Shown: positions 43,701 through 54,307 of the stretch, piece by piece | How positions within the stretch are numbered: position 1 is the stretch's first letter | How the letters are laid out: each line of letters opens with the position of its first letter | Source of the DNA: Harmothoe impar | Taxonomy: Eukaryota; Annelida; Polychaeta; Phyllodocida; Polynoidae | Reading direction: 5' to 3' | Length of the DNA: 64,000 nucleotides | Assembly: GCA_947462335.1 (NCBI GenBank) | Contig: OX381720.1 | Span: 64,811,946-64,875,945, forward strand | Notes under the pieces: generated by a model | What the model was told of the DNA's origin: nothing | What the model saw: the letters and a program-made list of their open reading frames with translations, nothing else | Database searches by the model: none | Made by a program: the position numbers and the translations under genes

Positions 43701-46700
43701 ACCTGTACTTTCATACTGACACCACATACTGTACCACACCTGTACTTTCATGCAGACTGACACCACATACTGTCCAGCACCTGTACTTTCATGCTGACTG
43801 ACACCACATACTGTACCACACCTGTACTTTCATGCTGACTGACACCACATACTGTACCACACCTGTACTTTCATGCTGACACCACATACTGTACCACACC
43901 TGTACTTTCATGCTGACTGACACCACATACTGTACCACACCTGTACTTTCATGCTGACACCACATACTGTACCACACCTGTACTTTCATGCTGACTGACA
44001 CCACATACTGTACTACACCTGTACTTTCATGCTGACTGACACCACATACTGTACCACACCTGTACTTTCATGCTGACACCACATACTGTACCACACCTGT
44101 ACTTTCATGCTGACACCACATACTGTACCACACCTGTACTTTCATGCTGACTGACACCACATACTGTACCACACCTGTACTTTCATGCTGACACCACATA
44201 CTGTACTACACCTGTACTTTCATGCTGACTGACACCACATACTGTACCACACCTGTACTTTCATGCTGACTGACACCACATACTGCACCACACCTGTACT
44301 TTCATGCTGACACCACATACAGTACCACACCTGTACTTTCATGCTGACTGACACCACATACTGTACACACCTGTACTTTCATGCTGACTGACACCACATA
44401 CTGTACCACACCTGTACTTTCATGCTGACACCACAAACTGTACCACACCTGTACTTTCATGCTGACTGACACCACATACTGTACCACACCTGTACTTTCA
44501 TGCTGACTGACACCACATACTGTACCACACCTGTACTTTCATGCTGACTGACACCACATACTGTACCACACCTGTACTTTCATGCTGACACCACATACTG
44601 TACCACACCTGTACTTTCATGCTGACACCACATACTGTACCACACCTGTACTTTCATGCTGACTGACACCACATACTGTACCACACCTGTACTTTCATGC
44701 TGACTGACACCACATACTGTACCACACCTGTACTTTCATGCTGACTGACACCACATACTGTACCACACCTGTACTTTCATGCTGACACCACATACTGTAC
44801 CACACCTGTATTTTCATGCTGACTGACACCACATACTGCACCACACCTGTACTTTCATGCTGACTGACACCACATACTGTACCAGACCTTTACTTTCATG
44901 CTGACTGACACCACATACTGTACCACACCTGTACTTTCATGCTGACACCACATACTGTACAGCACCTGTACTTTCATGCTGACTGACACCACATACTGTA
45001 CTACACCTGTACTTTCATGCTGACACCACATACTGTACTACACCTGTACTTTCATACTGACACCACATACTGTACCACACCTGTACTTTCATGCTGACAC
45101 CACATACTGTACTACACCTGTACTTTCATGCTGACTGACACCACATACTGTACTACACCTGTACTTTCATGCTGACACCACATACTGTACCACACCTGTA
45201 CTTTCATGCTGACACCACATACTGTACCATACCTGTACTTTCATGCTGACTGACACCACATACTGTACCACACCTGTACTTTCATGCTGACACCACATAC
45301 TGTACTACACCTGTACTTTCATGCTGACTGACACCACATACTGTACCACACCTGTACTTTCATGCTGACACCACATACTGTACCACACCTGTACTTTCAT
45401 GCTGACACCACTTACTGTACCACACCTGTACTTTCATGCTGACTGACACCACATACTGTACCACACCTGTACTTTCATGCTGACTGACACCACATACCGT
45501 TCCACACCTGTACTTTCATGCTGACACCACATACTGTACCACACCTGCACTTTCATGCTGACTGACACCACATACTGTACCACACCTGTACTTTCATTCT
45601 GACTGACACCACATACTGTACCACACCTGTACTTTCATACTGACACCACATACTGTACCACACCTGTACTTTCATGCTGACACCACATACTGTACCTGTA
45701 CTTTCATGCTGACACCACATACTGTACCACACCTGTACTTTCATGCTGACTGACACCACATACTGTACCACACCTGTACTTTCATGCTGACACCACATAC
45801 TGTACCACACCTGTACTTTCATGCTGACTGACACCACATACTGTACCACACCTGTACTTTCATGCTGACACCACATACTGTACAACACCTGTACTTTCAT
45901 GCTGACACCACATACTGTACCACACCTGTACTTTCATGCTGACTGACACCACATACTGTACTACACCTGTACTTTCATGCTGACACCACATACTGTACCA
46001 CACCTGTACTTTCATGCTGACTGACACCACATACTGTACCACACCTGTACTTTCATACTGACACCACATACTGTACCACACCTGTACTTGCTGACTGACA
46101 CCACATACTGTATCACACCTGTACTTTCATGCTGACTGACACCACATACTGTACCACACCTGTACTTTCATGCTGACTGACACCACATACTGTACCACAC
46201 CTGTACTTTCATGCTGACACCACATACTGTACCACACCTGTACTTTCATGCTGACACCACATACTGTACCACACCTGTACTTTCTTGCTGACTGACACCA
46301 CATACTGTATCACACCTGTACTTTCATGCTGACACCACATACTGTACCACACCTGTACTTTCATGCTGACACCAGATACTGTACCAAACCTGTACTTTTA
46401 TGCTGACTGACACCACATACTGTACCACACCTGTACTTTCATACTGACACCACATACTGTACCACACCTGTACTTTCATGCTGACACCACATACTGTACC
46501 ACACCTGTACTTTCATGCTGACTGACACCACATACCGTACCACACCTGTACTTTCATGCTGACACCACATACTGTACCACACCTGTACTTTCATGCAGAC
46601 TGACACCACATACTGTACAGCACCTGTACTTTCATGCTGACTGACACCACATACTGTACCACACCTGTACTTTCATGCTGACTGACACCACATACTGTAC

Positions 46701-47849
46701 CACACCTGTACTTTCATGCTGACTGACACCACATACTGTACCACACCTGTACTTTCATGCTGACACCATATACTGTACCACACCTGTACTTTCATGCTGA
46801 CTGACACCACATACTGCACCACACCTGTACTTTCATGCTGACTGACACCACATACTGTACCACACCTGTACTTTCATGCTGACTGACACCACATACTGTA
46901 CCACACCTGTACTTTCATGCTGACACCATATACTGTACCACACCTGTACTTTCATGCTGACTGACACCACATACTGTACCACACCTGTACTTTCATGCTG
47001 ACTGACACCACATACTGTACCACACCTGTACTTTCATGCTGACACCACAAACTGTACCACACCTGTACTTTCATGCTGACTGACACCACATACTGTACCA
47101 CACTGTACCTTCATGCTGACTAACACCACATACTGTACCACACCTGTACTTTCATGCTGACTGACACCACATACTGTACCACACCTGTACTTTCATGCTG
47201 ACTGACACCACATACTGTACCACACCTGTACTTTCATGCTGACACCACATACTGTACCACACCTGTACTTTCATGCTGACTGACACCACATACTGTACCA
47301 CACCTGTACTTTCATACTGACACCACATACTGTACCACGCCTGTACTTTCATGCTGACACCACATACTGTACCAAACCTGTACTTTCATACTGACACCAC
47401 ATACTGTACCACACCTGTACTTTCATGCTGACACCACATACTGTACCACACCTGTACTTTCATGCTGACTGACACCACATACTGTACCACACCTGTACTT
47501 TCATACTGACACCACATACTGTACCACGCCTGTACTTTCATGCTGACACCACATACTGTACCACACCTGTACTTTCATGCTGACTGACACCACATACTGT
47601 ACCACACCTGTACTTTCATGCTGACTGACACCACATACTGTACCACACCTGTACTTTCATGCTGACACCACATACTGTACTACACCTGTACTTTCATGCT
47701 GACACCACATACTGTACCACACCTGTACTTTCATGCTGACGACACATACTGTACCACACCTGTACTTTCATGCTGACTGACACCACATACTGTACCACAC
47801 CTGTACTTTCATGCTGACACCACATACTGTACCACACCTGTACTTTCAG

Positions 47850-47933
47850 GTTCCCCAGCAGTCTACTAACTGACCGCTCCTGTACCGCTATCTGTAAGTT
47901 CTTGCAAAAGAACCGCACCATAAAAGATCTCAG
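47850..47933 (+). CDS. LRR exon 2 (type a)
   Basis: An 84-bp phase-2 exon between ctgtactttcag (the last satellite monomer) and gtaagcaag. It reads FPSSLLTDRSCTAICKFLQK followed by NRTIKDL, one 28-residue LRR. It is the most divergent of the type a exons: the others have SSLTDTSIPALCDFVTKN. Its acceptor and most of its polypyrimidine tract are part of the satellite. Spliced to exon 3 it gives IKDLSFYNST, a correct LRR strand. Splicing over the 41-kb intron is inferred from matching phase and from the repeat register. Confidence 0.8.
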
Positions 47934-48056
47934 GTAAGCAAGATAGTTATGACTTATATTACCTTTAATAAAACTTTGCACTAATTGATACAAAATAGTC
48001 CCTCTTGGTCCTGTCTCCTTCCCGGCCCCTTGATGGATGTCCTTCATGCTACATAG
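47934..48056. other. intron sequence
   Basis: Start of the 2.7-kb intron between LRR exons 2 and 3. Nothing is recognised apart from the features listed separately (hairpin, dispersed repeat, minisatellite, exon relics). Confidence 0.5.
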
Positions 48057-48153
48057 ACAAAGGTATACTCATTTCAGTCTGTTGACTGGGTTATTTCACG
48101 AGGTCAACAAGTGAAAGAACGCAGTCAACAGACTGAAATGAGTGTACCTTTGT
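48057..48153. repeat. near-perfect hairpin (inverted repeat)
   Basis: Arms of 32 bp (48057-48088 and 48122-48153) match with one mismatch, around a 33-base loop that holds a smaller stem (tttcac and gtgaaa). The arms begin acaaaggtatactcatttca and end tttgt. It may be a small foldback element; no clear target duplication is seen. Confidence 0.85.
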
Positions 48154-48346
48154 GTTCATTTTTTTTATCTTATTCGATTCAAAACACCAAAATTATTGTA
48201 GGGGGGAGCCTAAAAGGGCTAAATTAGCTTATTTTTCTATCCCGTTCATTAGGAAGGTAAGTTTAGATATTTATAATGTAGCAGTATAGTTAAAACGGTT
48301 TGTGTCCATGTACCTTAGGGGGTGCACCATACAGCAGTAATATTGA

Positions 48347-48419
48347 GGTAGGTTAAATATACATAGCAGATGTACAGTATAGGATCATCATATCCCATGG
48401 GTGTATACCCAATGCCCAG
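48347..48419 (+). repeat. dispersed repeat, copy 1
   Basis: 73 bases starting ggtaggttaaatat match 50127-50199 with a handful of changes. Weaker similarity (tttgctggtg, gggccat) continues downstream of both copies. Probably an interspersed or duplicated intron segment; the family is unknown. Confidence 0.8.
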
Positions 48420-48599
48420 AAATTACTCCTATCCTCAGGGATGTTAGTGGAGGACCCCCAGTTTGCTGGTGCGGGCCATAGTGGTAGGATAGTCAATGTT
48501 TGTTGTGGTGGGGTCACCAAGGAGGTGAGTTGCCAGGCAGTGGAAGGAAGTGCCACTGGGTAACCTGGAAGTAGACATGGGGAGGGGGACTTACTACCC

Positions 48600-49197
48600 T
48601 AACCCAGTCAGAATCACTTATAGCTTTAGTCTTATAATAATACTTGTATAATTAATTATACCACACATAAATTACTGCCACTATATGCATATTTGGTACT
48701 AAAATATTCCTTACGTCATTGGAGAAGTGAAATAATGAATAAATAACTACCTACTTATATTATTCTATTAATGCACAAGGTTGAGGAAAGAGTTATTGTG
48801 GTGTTGGGGTAGAAAATATCTGTTTTGGTGTACTTTTTGTTCTACAGCTCCCTTATTTCTACTCACAGATAGGCAAAACCTCATCTCCCAAAATCCGGCT
48901 AAGCTTTAAAGCTGAACTCCAGCCCGACTAGAATACATTCAGAGAACCAATGTATCAACCATATGGTTAAAATACAGATGAGAGGGGAATGGTGAAACAA
49001 AGCAGTTTCATGAGAATCAGCGGTTACATACATACAGGCTGTATGTCTGAGGAAGGTGGTGAATTACATTGAATTCCTTAATTACTAAAATGATGAGCTA
49101 CATACCATTAGGAAGGTGGAAAGTGGTTGTGTGGATTAAGTTTGAAAGTTACTGAGATGACATCCAGGTGCCAGTAAGGAGTGTCTCATTGCTACTG
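48600..49197. other. intron sequence without recognised features
   Basis: AT-rich intron between the dispersed repeat and the 54-bp minisatellite. The word gttctacag at about 48839-48847 looks like an acceptor, but the phase-2 frame after it meets a TAG within eight codons, so I see no LRR exon. Confidence 0.5.
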
Positions 49198-49820
49198 CAT
49201 CATCATGGCCGTACATCAACTGCCCCTACCTGTCCCTCTACCTGCCTATGACATCATCATGGCCGTACATTAACTGCCCCTACCTGTCCCTCTACCTGCC
49301 TATGACATCATCATGGCCGTACATTAACTGCCCCTACCTGTCCCTCTACCTGCCTATGACATCATTATGGCTGTACATGAACTGCCCCTACCTGTCCCTC
49401 TACCTGACTATGACATCATCATGGCCTTACACTGCCCTTACCTGTCCCTCTACCTGCCTATGACATCATCATGGCCTTACACTGCCCCTACCTGTCCCTC
49501 TACCTGCCTATGACATCAGCATGGCCGTACATCAACTGCCCCTACCTGTCCCTCTAGCTGCCTATGACATCATCATGGCCTTACACTGCCCTTACCTGTC
49601 CCTCTACCTGCCTATGACATCATCATGGCCTTACACTGCCCTTACCTGTCCCTCTACCTGCCTATGACATCATCATGGCCGTACATCAACTGCCCCTACC
49701 TGTCCCTCTACCTGCCTATGACATCATCATGGCCGTACATTAACTGCCCCTACCTGTCCCTCTACCTGACTATGACATCAGCGTGGCCGTACATTGACTG
49801 CCCCTACCTGTCCATCCACT
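49198..49820 (+). repeat. 54-bp minisatellite
   Basis: About 12 tandem copies of catcatcatggccgtacat followed by caactgcccctacctgtccctctacctgcctatgac. Some copies are 4 bp shorter. Because 54 bases is 18 codons, the array is open in one frame and gives an 18-residue repeat (MTSSWPYINCPYLSLYLP). The frame breaks at the 50-bp copies and there are no exon signals, so it is treated as an intronic repeat. Confidence 0.9.
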
Positions 49821-50126
49821 GTCTCTCCATCCTCTGGTTACCCCATTCCCATCTCATCCATTTGCCTTTGCCTGTCCTTCTACCCGCCTACCTGTTATGG
49901 CCACTGACCCTGCCCCCTCCTCTCTTCTTTTAATCTATCCCATTGTCCCCCATAGCTTGGGATTGGGTTGTGTTGCTCCTAACCCCGAGGTGTAAGATCC
50001 CAGGCCGAATGTCTGACACGCATACACAGAGCTGGAAAGGGACTTTGTATCTAATTTTATAATTATAGGAGACTTACCAATCTTATTAGTTGAAGTAGAA
50101 TTGTAGTTATTCAGAGGGCTGCAGAG

Positions 50127-50199
50127 GGTAGGTTAAATATAGATAGCAGATGTACAGTATAGGATCATCATATCCCATGGGTGCACACCTAATGCCCAG
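50127..50199 (+). repeat. dispersed repeat, copy 2
   Basis: Matches 48347-48419 over its full length. Both copies lie in the same intron, so a local duplication is possible. Confidence 0.8.
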
Positions 50200-50447
50200 T
50201 TTGCTGGTGTGGGCCATGGTAGCCAATGGTGGTTATTCAGAGGGCTGCATAGTGCTTTACCCCTCATGTTGCTGCCCTGACACTAACAGTCAGAGTGGAA
50301 CGAGGCAGGTACTCTGACCTTTATACTCCATGGTTAATGGTGTACCATGTGAACCAATGTTACTTGGCGTAGAGATGGGATACGCATTAACCATTCATGG
50401 CTATGATAACATGTTGTTTTATGAAGTCCTCATCATCTGTATTACAG

Positions 50448-50484
50448 GTTCCTCCATTCAACCCTATCAGACAGCGGGTTGTGC
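50448..50484 (+). pseudogene. truncated type b LRR exon relic 1
   Basis: Follows tgtattacag, the acceptor seen before every type b exon. It begins gttcctccattcaaccctat and continues cagacagcgggttgtgc, similar to the start of the type b exon (tccaccttctctgacagcgg and gatgtgc). It then breaks into atttctaatcttctgtg, which is the intron sequence that precedes the next acceptor. Only the 5' half of the exon remains. Confidence 0.6.
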
Positions 50485-50517
50485 ATTTCTAATCTTCTGT
50501 GTGGTTCTGTATTACAG

Positions 50518-50541
50518 CTTCCAGTGCTCCACCTTTACTGT
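50518..50541 (+). pseudogene. truncated type b LRR exon relic 2
   Basis: A second tgtattacag acceptor is followed by cttccagtgctccaccttta. It matches the first 20 or so bases of a type b exon before diverging. It is followed by another copy of the intron 3' end and then the intact exon at 50625. Confidence 0.55.
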
Positions 50542-50624
50542 AGTATCACATTCATATTGACACATTATTATGATGACAAGAAGTATAAAGACTTTCTAAT
50601 CCTCCGTATGGTTCTGTATTACAG

Positions 50625-50708
50625 CTTCTACAACTCCACCTTCTCTGACAGCGGGATGTGCCGCCTCATGGACTCCCTGACTCACAACCAGGTGCTACAG
50701 AGACTAGA
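50625..50708 (+). CDS. LRR exon 3 (type b)
   Basis: 84 bp between tctgtattacag and gtgagtgtgg, phase 2. The variable strand residues are Y and N at positions 3-4 of the repeat (FYNST). The conserved body is STFSDSGMCRLMDSLTHNQ, then VLQ, R and L, with the split codon giving D. It is almost identical to the exons at 51943, 54581 and 61904, except at the strand codons. It is followed 16 bases later by the 52-bp minisatellite, as in its paralogues. The role inferred is one turn of an NLR-type LRR solenoid. Confidence 0.88.
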
Positions 50709-50724
50709 GTGAGTGTGGCTAGGT

Positions 50725-51257
50725 CACGTTTACATCTCAGGGATTCCCCTCCTAATGTAGGTGCATCACGCTAACTCCCGTTTACATCTCAGGGATTCCC
50801 TCCTAATGTAGGCGCATCATGCTGACTCAAGTTTACATCTTAGGGATTCCCCTCCTAATGTAGGTGCATCATGCCAACTCACGTTTACATCTCAGGGATT
50901 CCCTCCTAATGTAGGCGCATCATGCTAACTCACGTTTACATCTCAGGGATTCCCCTCCTAATGTAGGCGCATCATGCTAACTCACGTTTACATCTCAGGG
51001 ATTCCCTTCCTAATGTAGGCGCATCATGCTAACTCACGTTTACATCTCAGGGATTCCCCTCCTAATGTAGGAGCATCATGCTAACTCACGTTTACATCTC
51101 AGGGATTCCTTTCTAATGTAGGCGCATCATGCTAACTCACGTTTACATCTCAGGGATTCCCCTCCTAATGTAGGAGCATCATGCTAACTCACGTTTACAT
51201 CTCAGGGATTCCTTTCTAATGTAGGCGCATCATGCTAACTCATGTTTACATCTCAGG
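50725..51257 (+). repeat. 52-bp minisatellite (intron after exon 3), about 10 copies
   Basis: Unit tcacgtttacatctcaggga plus ttcccctcctaatgtaggcgcatcatgctaac, 52 bp; some copies are shorter by one or two c. Each copy contains tttacatctcag, a reasonable splice-acceptor word. Confidence 0.95.
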
Positions 51258-51378
51258 AATGTTCATCGTCACTTACATAGATTATCACAGACAGACCACA
51301 TAAAGTGATTCATTTACTTTACTTTACTTAAAAACAACTGATTCCTGAGTTCCCTCTGTTTGAACAATTCTTTCATGT

Positions 51379-51534
51379 GTAGGCCTACAGTGTTGTAGTA
51401 GGCCTTTCATTGGTGTTTCTTTAGGCCTACTATGGGTGTTCCTGTAAGTCTACTCATAATTGTTTTTATAGGCGTACTCATTGTTGTTTCTGTAGGCCTA
51501 GTCATGGTTGTAGTATTAGGCCTAGTCATGTAGA
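51379..51534. repeat. taggccta-rich short repeats, copy 1
   Basis: Imperfect units of roughly 24 bases with tgtttctgtaggcctactca. The palindromic core taggccta recurs. The same region is found at 53428-53552 and 55486-55684 as part of the duplicated intron. Confidence 0.6.
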
Positions 51535-51578
51535 AACCCATGTACCACCAATACACTGTTCTGTTCTCTGTGTTTCAG

Positions 51579-51662
51579 CTTCTCCTGCAGCAGTCTAACA
51601 GACACATCAATCCCAGCTCTCTGTGACTTTGTGACAAAGAATAGACGTATCACAAAACTAAG
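51579..51662 (+). CDS. LRR exon 4 (type a)
   Basis: 84 bp between tctgtgtttcag and gtaagggtt, phase 2. It reads F-S-C then SSLTDTSIPALCDFVTKNRR and ITKL. Strand residues 3-4 are S and C. It begins the first complete a-b exon pair of the tandem duplication. The 280-base intron to exon 5 is equal in length to that of the 61540/61904 pair. Joined to exon 3 it reads LQRLDFSCSS. Confidence 0.88.
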
Positions 51663-51942
51663 GTAAGGGTTAACTTGAAATATACATATTCAAGAGATTT
51701 AGCTTACAAACTTAAGTAAAGAGAGATGGAATTTATCTAGCATAAACTACCTGGTGCACCAACCATGACTCCATGTCATAAACCCACAATTAGGGTCTCT
51801 TTGTAGCAGGCCTTGCAGTCTGAATGTGCTGCAGTTGTAGTATATGTAACAACATTGCTGTATTAAGGCATTCATATTCACAATTATTGACCCTTTCATG
51901 CCATGAAGTGTTTCTAATCCTCCGTATGGTTCTGTATTACAG

Positions 51943-52026
51943 CTTCACCTGCTCCACCTTCTCTGACAGCGGGATGTGCCGCCTCATGGACTCCCTGACT
52001 CACAACCAGGTGCTACAAGACCTAGA
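51943..52026 (+). CDS. LRR exon 5 (type b)
   Basis: 84 bp, acceptor tctgtattacag, donor gtgagtgtgg, phase 2. Variable strand residues are T and C (FTCST), and the later variable codon gives D in LQDL. All other residues equal exon 3; the only silent change is CAA for CAG. Confidence 0.88.
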
Positions 52027-52041
52027 GTGAGTGTGGTTTAG

Positions 52042-53305
52042 TCACGTTTACATCTCAGGGATTCCCCTCCTAATGTAGGCGCATCATGCTAACTCACGTT
52101 TACATCTCAGGGATTCCCTCCTAATGTAGGCGCATCATGCTAACTCACGTTTACATCTCAGGGATTCCCCTCCTAATGTAGGCGCATCATGCTAACTCAC
52201 GTTTACATCTCAGGGATTCCCCTCCTAATGTAGGCGCATCATGCTAACTCCCATTTACATCTCAGGAATTCCCCTCCTAATGTAGGTGCATCATGCTAAC
52301 TCCCATTTACATCTCAGGGATTCCCCTCCTAATGTAGGTGCATCATGCTAACTCAAGTTTACATCTCAGGGATTCCCCTCCTAATGTAGGCGCATCATGC
52401 TAACTCCCATTTACATCTCAGGGATTCCCCTCCTAATGTAGGCGCATCATGCTAACTCCCATTTACATCTCAGGAATTCCCCTCCTAATGTAGGTGCATC
52501 ATGCTAACTCCCATTTACATCTCAGGGATTCCCCTCCTAATGTAGGTGCATCATGCTAACTCAAGTTTACATCTCAGGGATTCCCCTCCTAATGTAGGCG
52601 CATCATGCTAACTCCCATTTACATCTCAGGGATTCCCCTCCTAATGTAGGCGCATCATGCTAACTCCCATTTACATCTCAGGGATTCCCCTCCTAATGTA
52701 GCCGCATCATGCTAACTCCCATTTACATCTCAGGGATTCCCCTCCTAATGTAGGCGCATCATGCTGACTCACGTTTACATCTCAGGGATTCCCCTCCTAA
52801 TGTAGGTGCATCATGCTAACTCACGTTTACATCTCAGGGATTCCCCTCCTAATGTAGGCGCATCATGCTAACTCCCGTTTACATCTCAGGGATTCCCCTC
52901 CTAATGTAGGCGCATCATGCTAACTCACGTTCACATCTCAGGGATTCCCCTCCTAATGTAGACGCATCATGCTAACTCACGTTTACATCTCAGGGATTCC
53001 CCTCCTAATGTAGGCGCATCATGCTAACTCACTTTTACATCTCAGGGATTCTCCTCCTAATGTAGGCGCATCATGCTAACTCACATGTACATCTCAGGGA
53101 TTCCCCTCCTAATGTAGGTGCATCATGCTAACTCACGTTTACATCTCAGGGATTCCCCTCCTAATGTAGGCGCATCATGCTAACTCACGTTTACATCTCA
53201 GGGATTCCCCTCCTAATGTAGGTGCATCATGCTAACTCAAGTTTACATCTCAGGGATTCCCTCCTAATGTAGGCGCATCATGCTAACTCACGTTTACATC
53301 TCAGG
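52042..53305 (+). repeat. 52-bp minisatellite (intron after exon 5), about 24 copies
   Basis: Same unit as after exon 3 but more than twice as long (1,264 bp). It includes a sub-block of units with ctcccatttacatctcag that is itself repeated (about 52250-52740), showing local amplification. Confidence 0.95.
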
Positions 53306-53427
53306 AATGTTTCATGTCACTTACATAGATTATCACAGACAGACAACATAAAGTGGTTCATTTACTTTACTTTACTTAAAAACAACGGCTTTCTGTGTTC
53401 CCTCTGTTTGAACAATTCTTTTATGTG

Positions 53428-53552
53428 TAGCCTGACAGTGTTGTAGTAGGCCTGTCATTGGTGTTTCTGTAGGCTTACTCATTGTTGTTTCTTTAGGCCT
53501 ACACCTAGTTGTTTCTGTAGGCCTAGTCATGGTTGTAGTATTAGGCCTAGTC
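53428..53552. repeat. taggccta-rich short repeats, copy 2
   Basis: Paralogue of 51379-51534 in the duplicated intron, slightly shorter. Confidence 0.55.
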
Positions 53553-53603
53553 ATGTAGAAACCCGTGTACCACCAATACACTGTTCTGTTCTCTGCGTTT
53601 CAG

Positions 53604-53687
53604 CTTCGGATGTAGCAGTCTAACAGACACATCGATCCCCGCTCTCTGTGACTTTGTGACAAAGAATAAACGTATCACAAAACTAAG
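53604..53687 (+). CDS. LRR exon 6 (type a)
   Basis: 84 bp between tctgcgtttcag and gtaagggtt, phase 2. It matches exon 4 except for the strand codons (G and C instead of S and C), one R-to-K change and two silent changes. Its downstream intron carries the TTAA-flanked MITE; without it the intron would be 280 bp, as in the other pairs. Joined to exon 5 it reads LQDLDFGCSS. Confidence 0.88.
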
Positions 53688-53698
53688 GTAAGGGTTAA

Positions 53699-54307
53699 GG
53701 TGGGTCAATGTGATGCCAATTTCGCCCACTGCGCCGTTTCCTGCGCAGGTACTTTCTCTAGTTTGACTACAGACCACCAGGGGACCTTTGCTTCATATTG
53801 GCATAGATAATATGAAATGGTTAGAAAATGATGAAAGAAGTTGCCTGACCGGGGCGAGAACCACCGACCTTTGAATTTGAAGGCATGCATTCTGCCACTG
53901 TGCTATGGAGTCTGTGGTGGTGGCTCTCATTCAGAAGTCATACATAACTACATACTTAGTATATTTCCATTTCCTTTCAATTTTTTTTTTCAATGGACAA
54001 AAACTTTAGAAATATGCCTGGGACCATATGTTCAAAATGGATTTTCTAGAGAGAGAACATTAAAACCTATATCCTGAGAGAGTTATATAGACATTTAGCT
54101 ACTTTTCAATACTATTTTATGTACATATGTGGCAAAACACTATATACTCCTATTACATGAAACATTGACTTCAGGCTTGAATAACTCAGAAAACAGCTCG
54201 GGACCCTCCTATTTTCTTAGCTTTGTTGGAAAGTGTATGCTATTTTGGTCTTATGGCAAAAACCTGATGAAAATCAAGCTACTTTTACACCAAGGTATTG
54301 ACCCACC
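53699..54307. mobile_element. 609-bp MITE with TTAA target duplication
   Basis: TTAA at 53695-53698 and 54308-54311 flanks an element with 11-bp perfect terminal inverted repeats (GGTGGGTCAAT and ATTGACCCACC). The two paralogous introns carry a single TTAA at the same place (for example agggttaacttg after exon 4), which is the empty site. The TTAA duplication points to piggyBac-type transposition, but the element has no transposase frame. It contains a tRNA-like segment. Confidence 0.9.
53842..53914 (-). other. tRNA-like segment inside the MITE
   Basis: On the minus strand the sequence tagcacagtgg (complement of 53895-53905) fits the pol III A box TRGCNNAGYGG exactly. ggttctcgccc (complement of 53852-53862) is a degraded B box, at normal tRNA spacing. 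The fold is imperfect, so it is not a functional tRNA. It may be a decayed SINE head or tRNA pseudogene carried by the element. Confidence 0.4.

Larger units (their letters stand above)
6856..47846. repeat. 41-kb satellite of 37/41-bp monomers inside an LRR-gene intron
   Basis: An uninterrupted tandem array. The 37-bp monomer is tgacaccacatactgtacca plus cacctgtactttcatgc; the 41-bp form has one extra tgac. From the length, about 1,050 copies are expected. The two lengths often alternate, giving a 78-bp dimer, and longer blocks are duplicated (see separate entries). The consensus contains no AG dinucleotide on the + strand and carries a branch-point-like ctgac. The last monomer runs into ctgtactttcag, which is the acceptor of the next LRR exon. 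Open frames of 60-124 residues on the minus strand arise because 37+41 is divisible by three; they are not genes. No transposon interrupts the array. Confidence 0.97.

Noticed and set aside
6868..47352. Dozens of minus-strand open frames of 60-124 residues reading MVQYVVSVSMKVQVWYSMWC
   Set aside because: They are the satellite read through. Alternating 37- and 41-bp monomers sum to 78, so frame is kept by arithmetic. They end wherever two equal-length monomers occur together and have no gene signals.
6856..47846. CRISPR array
   Set aside because: There are no unique spacers; the monomers are directly adjacent and the sequence is eukaryotic with introns.
6856..47846. Centromeric or telomeric satellite
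   Set aside because: It lies inside an intron of an LRR gene, and the monomer is not a telomere repeat. Nothing here shows centromere function.
48839..48925. LRR exon after the acceptor-like word gttctacag
   Set aside because: The phase-2 frame reaches TAG within eight codons, and no repeat pattern is visible.
53842..53914. Functional tRNA gene
   Set aside because: The A box is good, but the B box is degraded and the stems do not pair fully, so only a tRNA-derived relic is supported.
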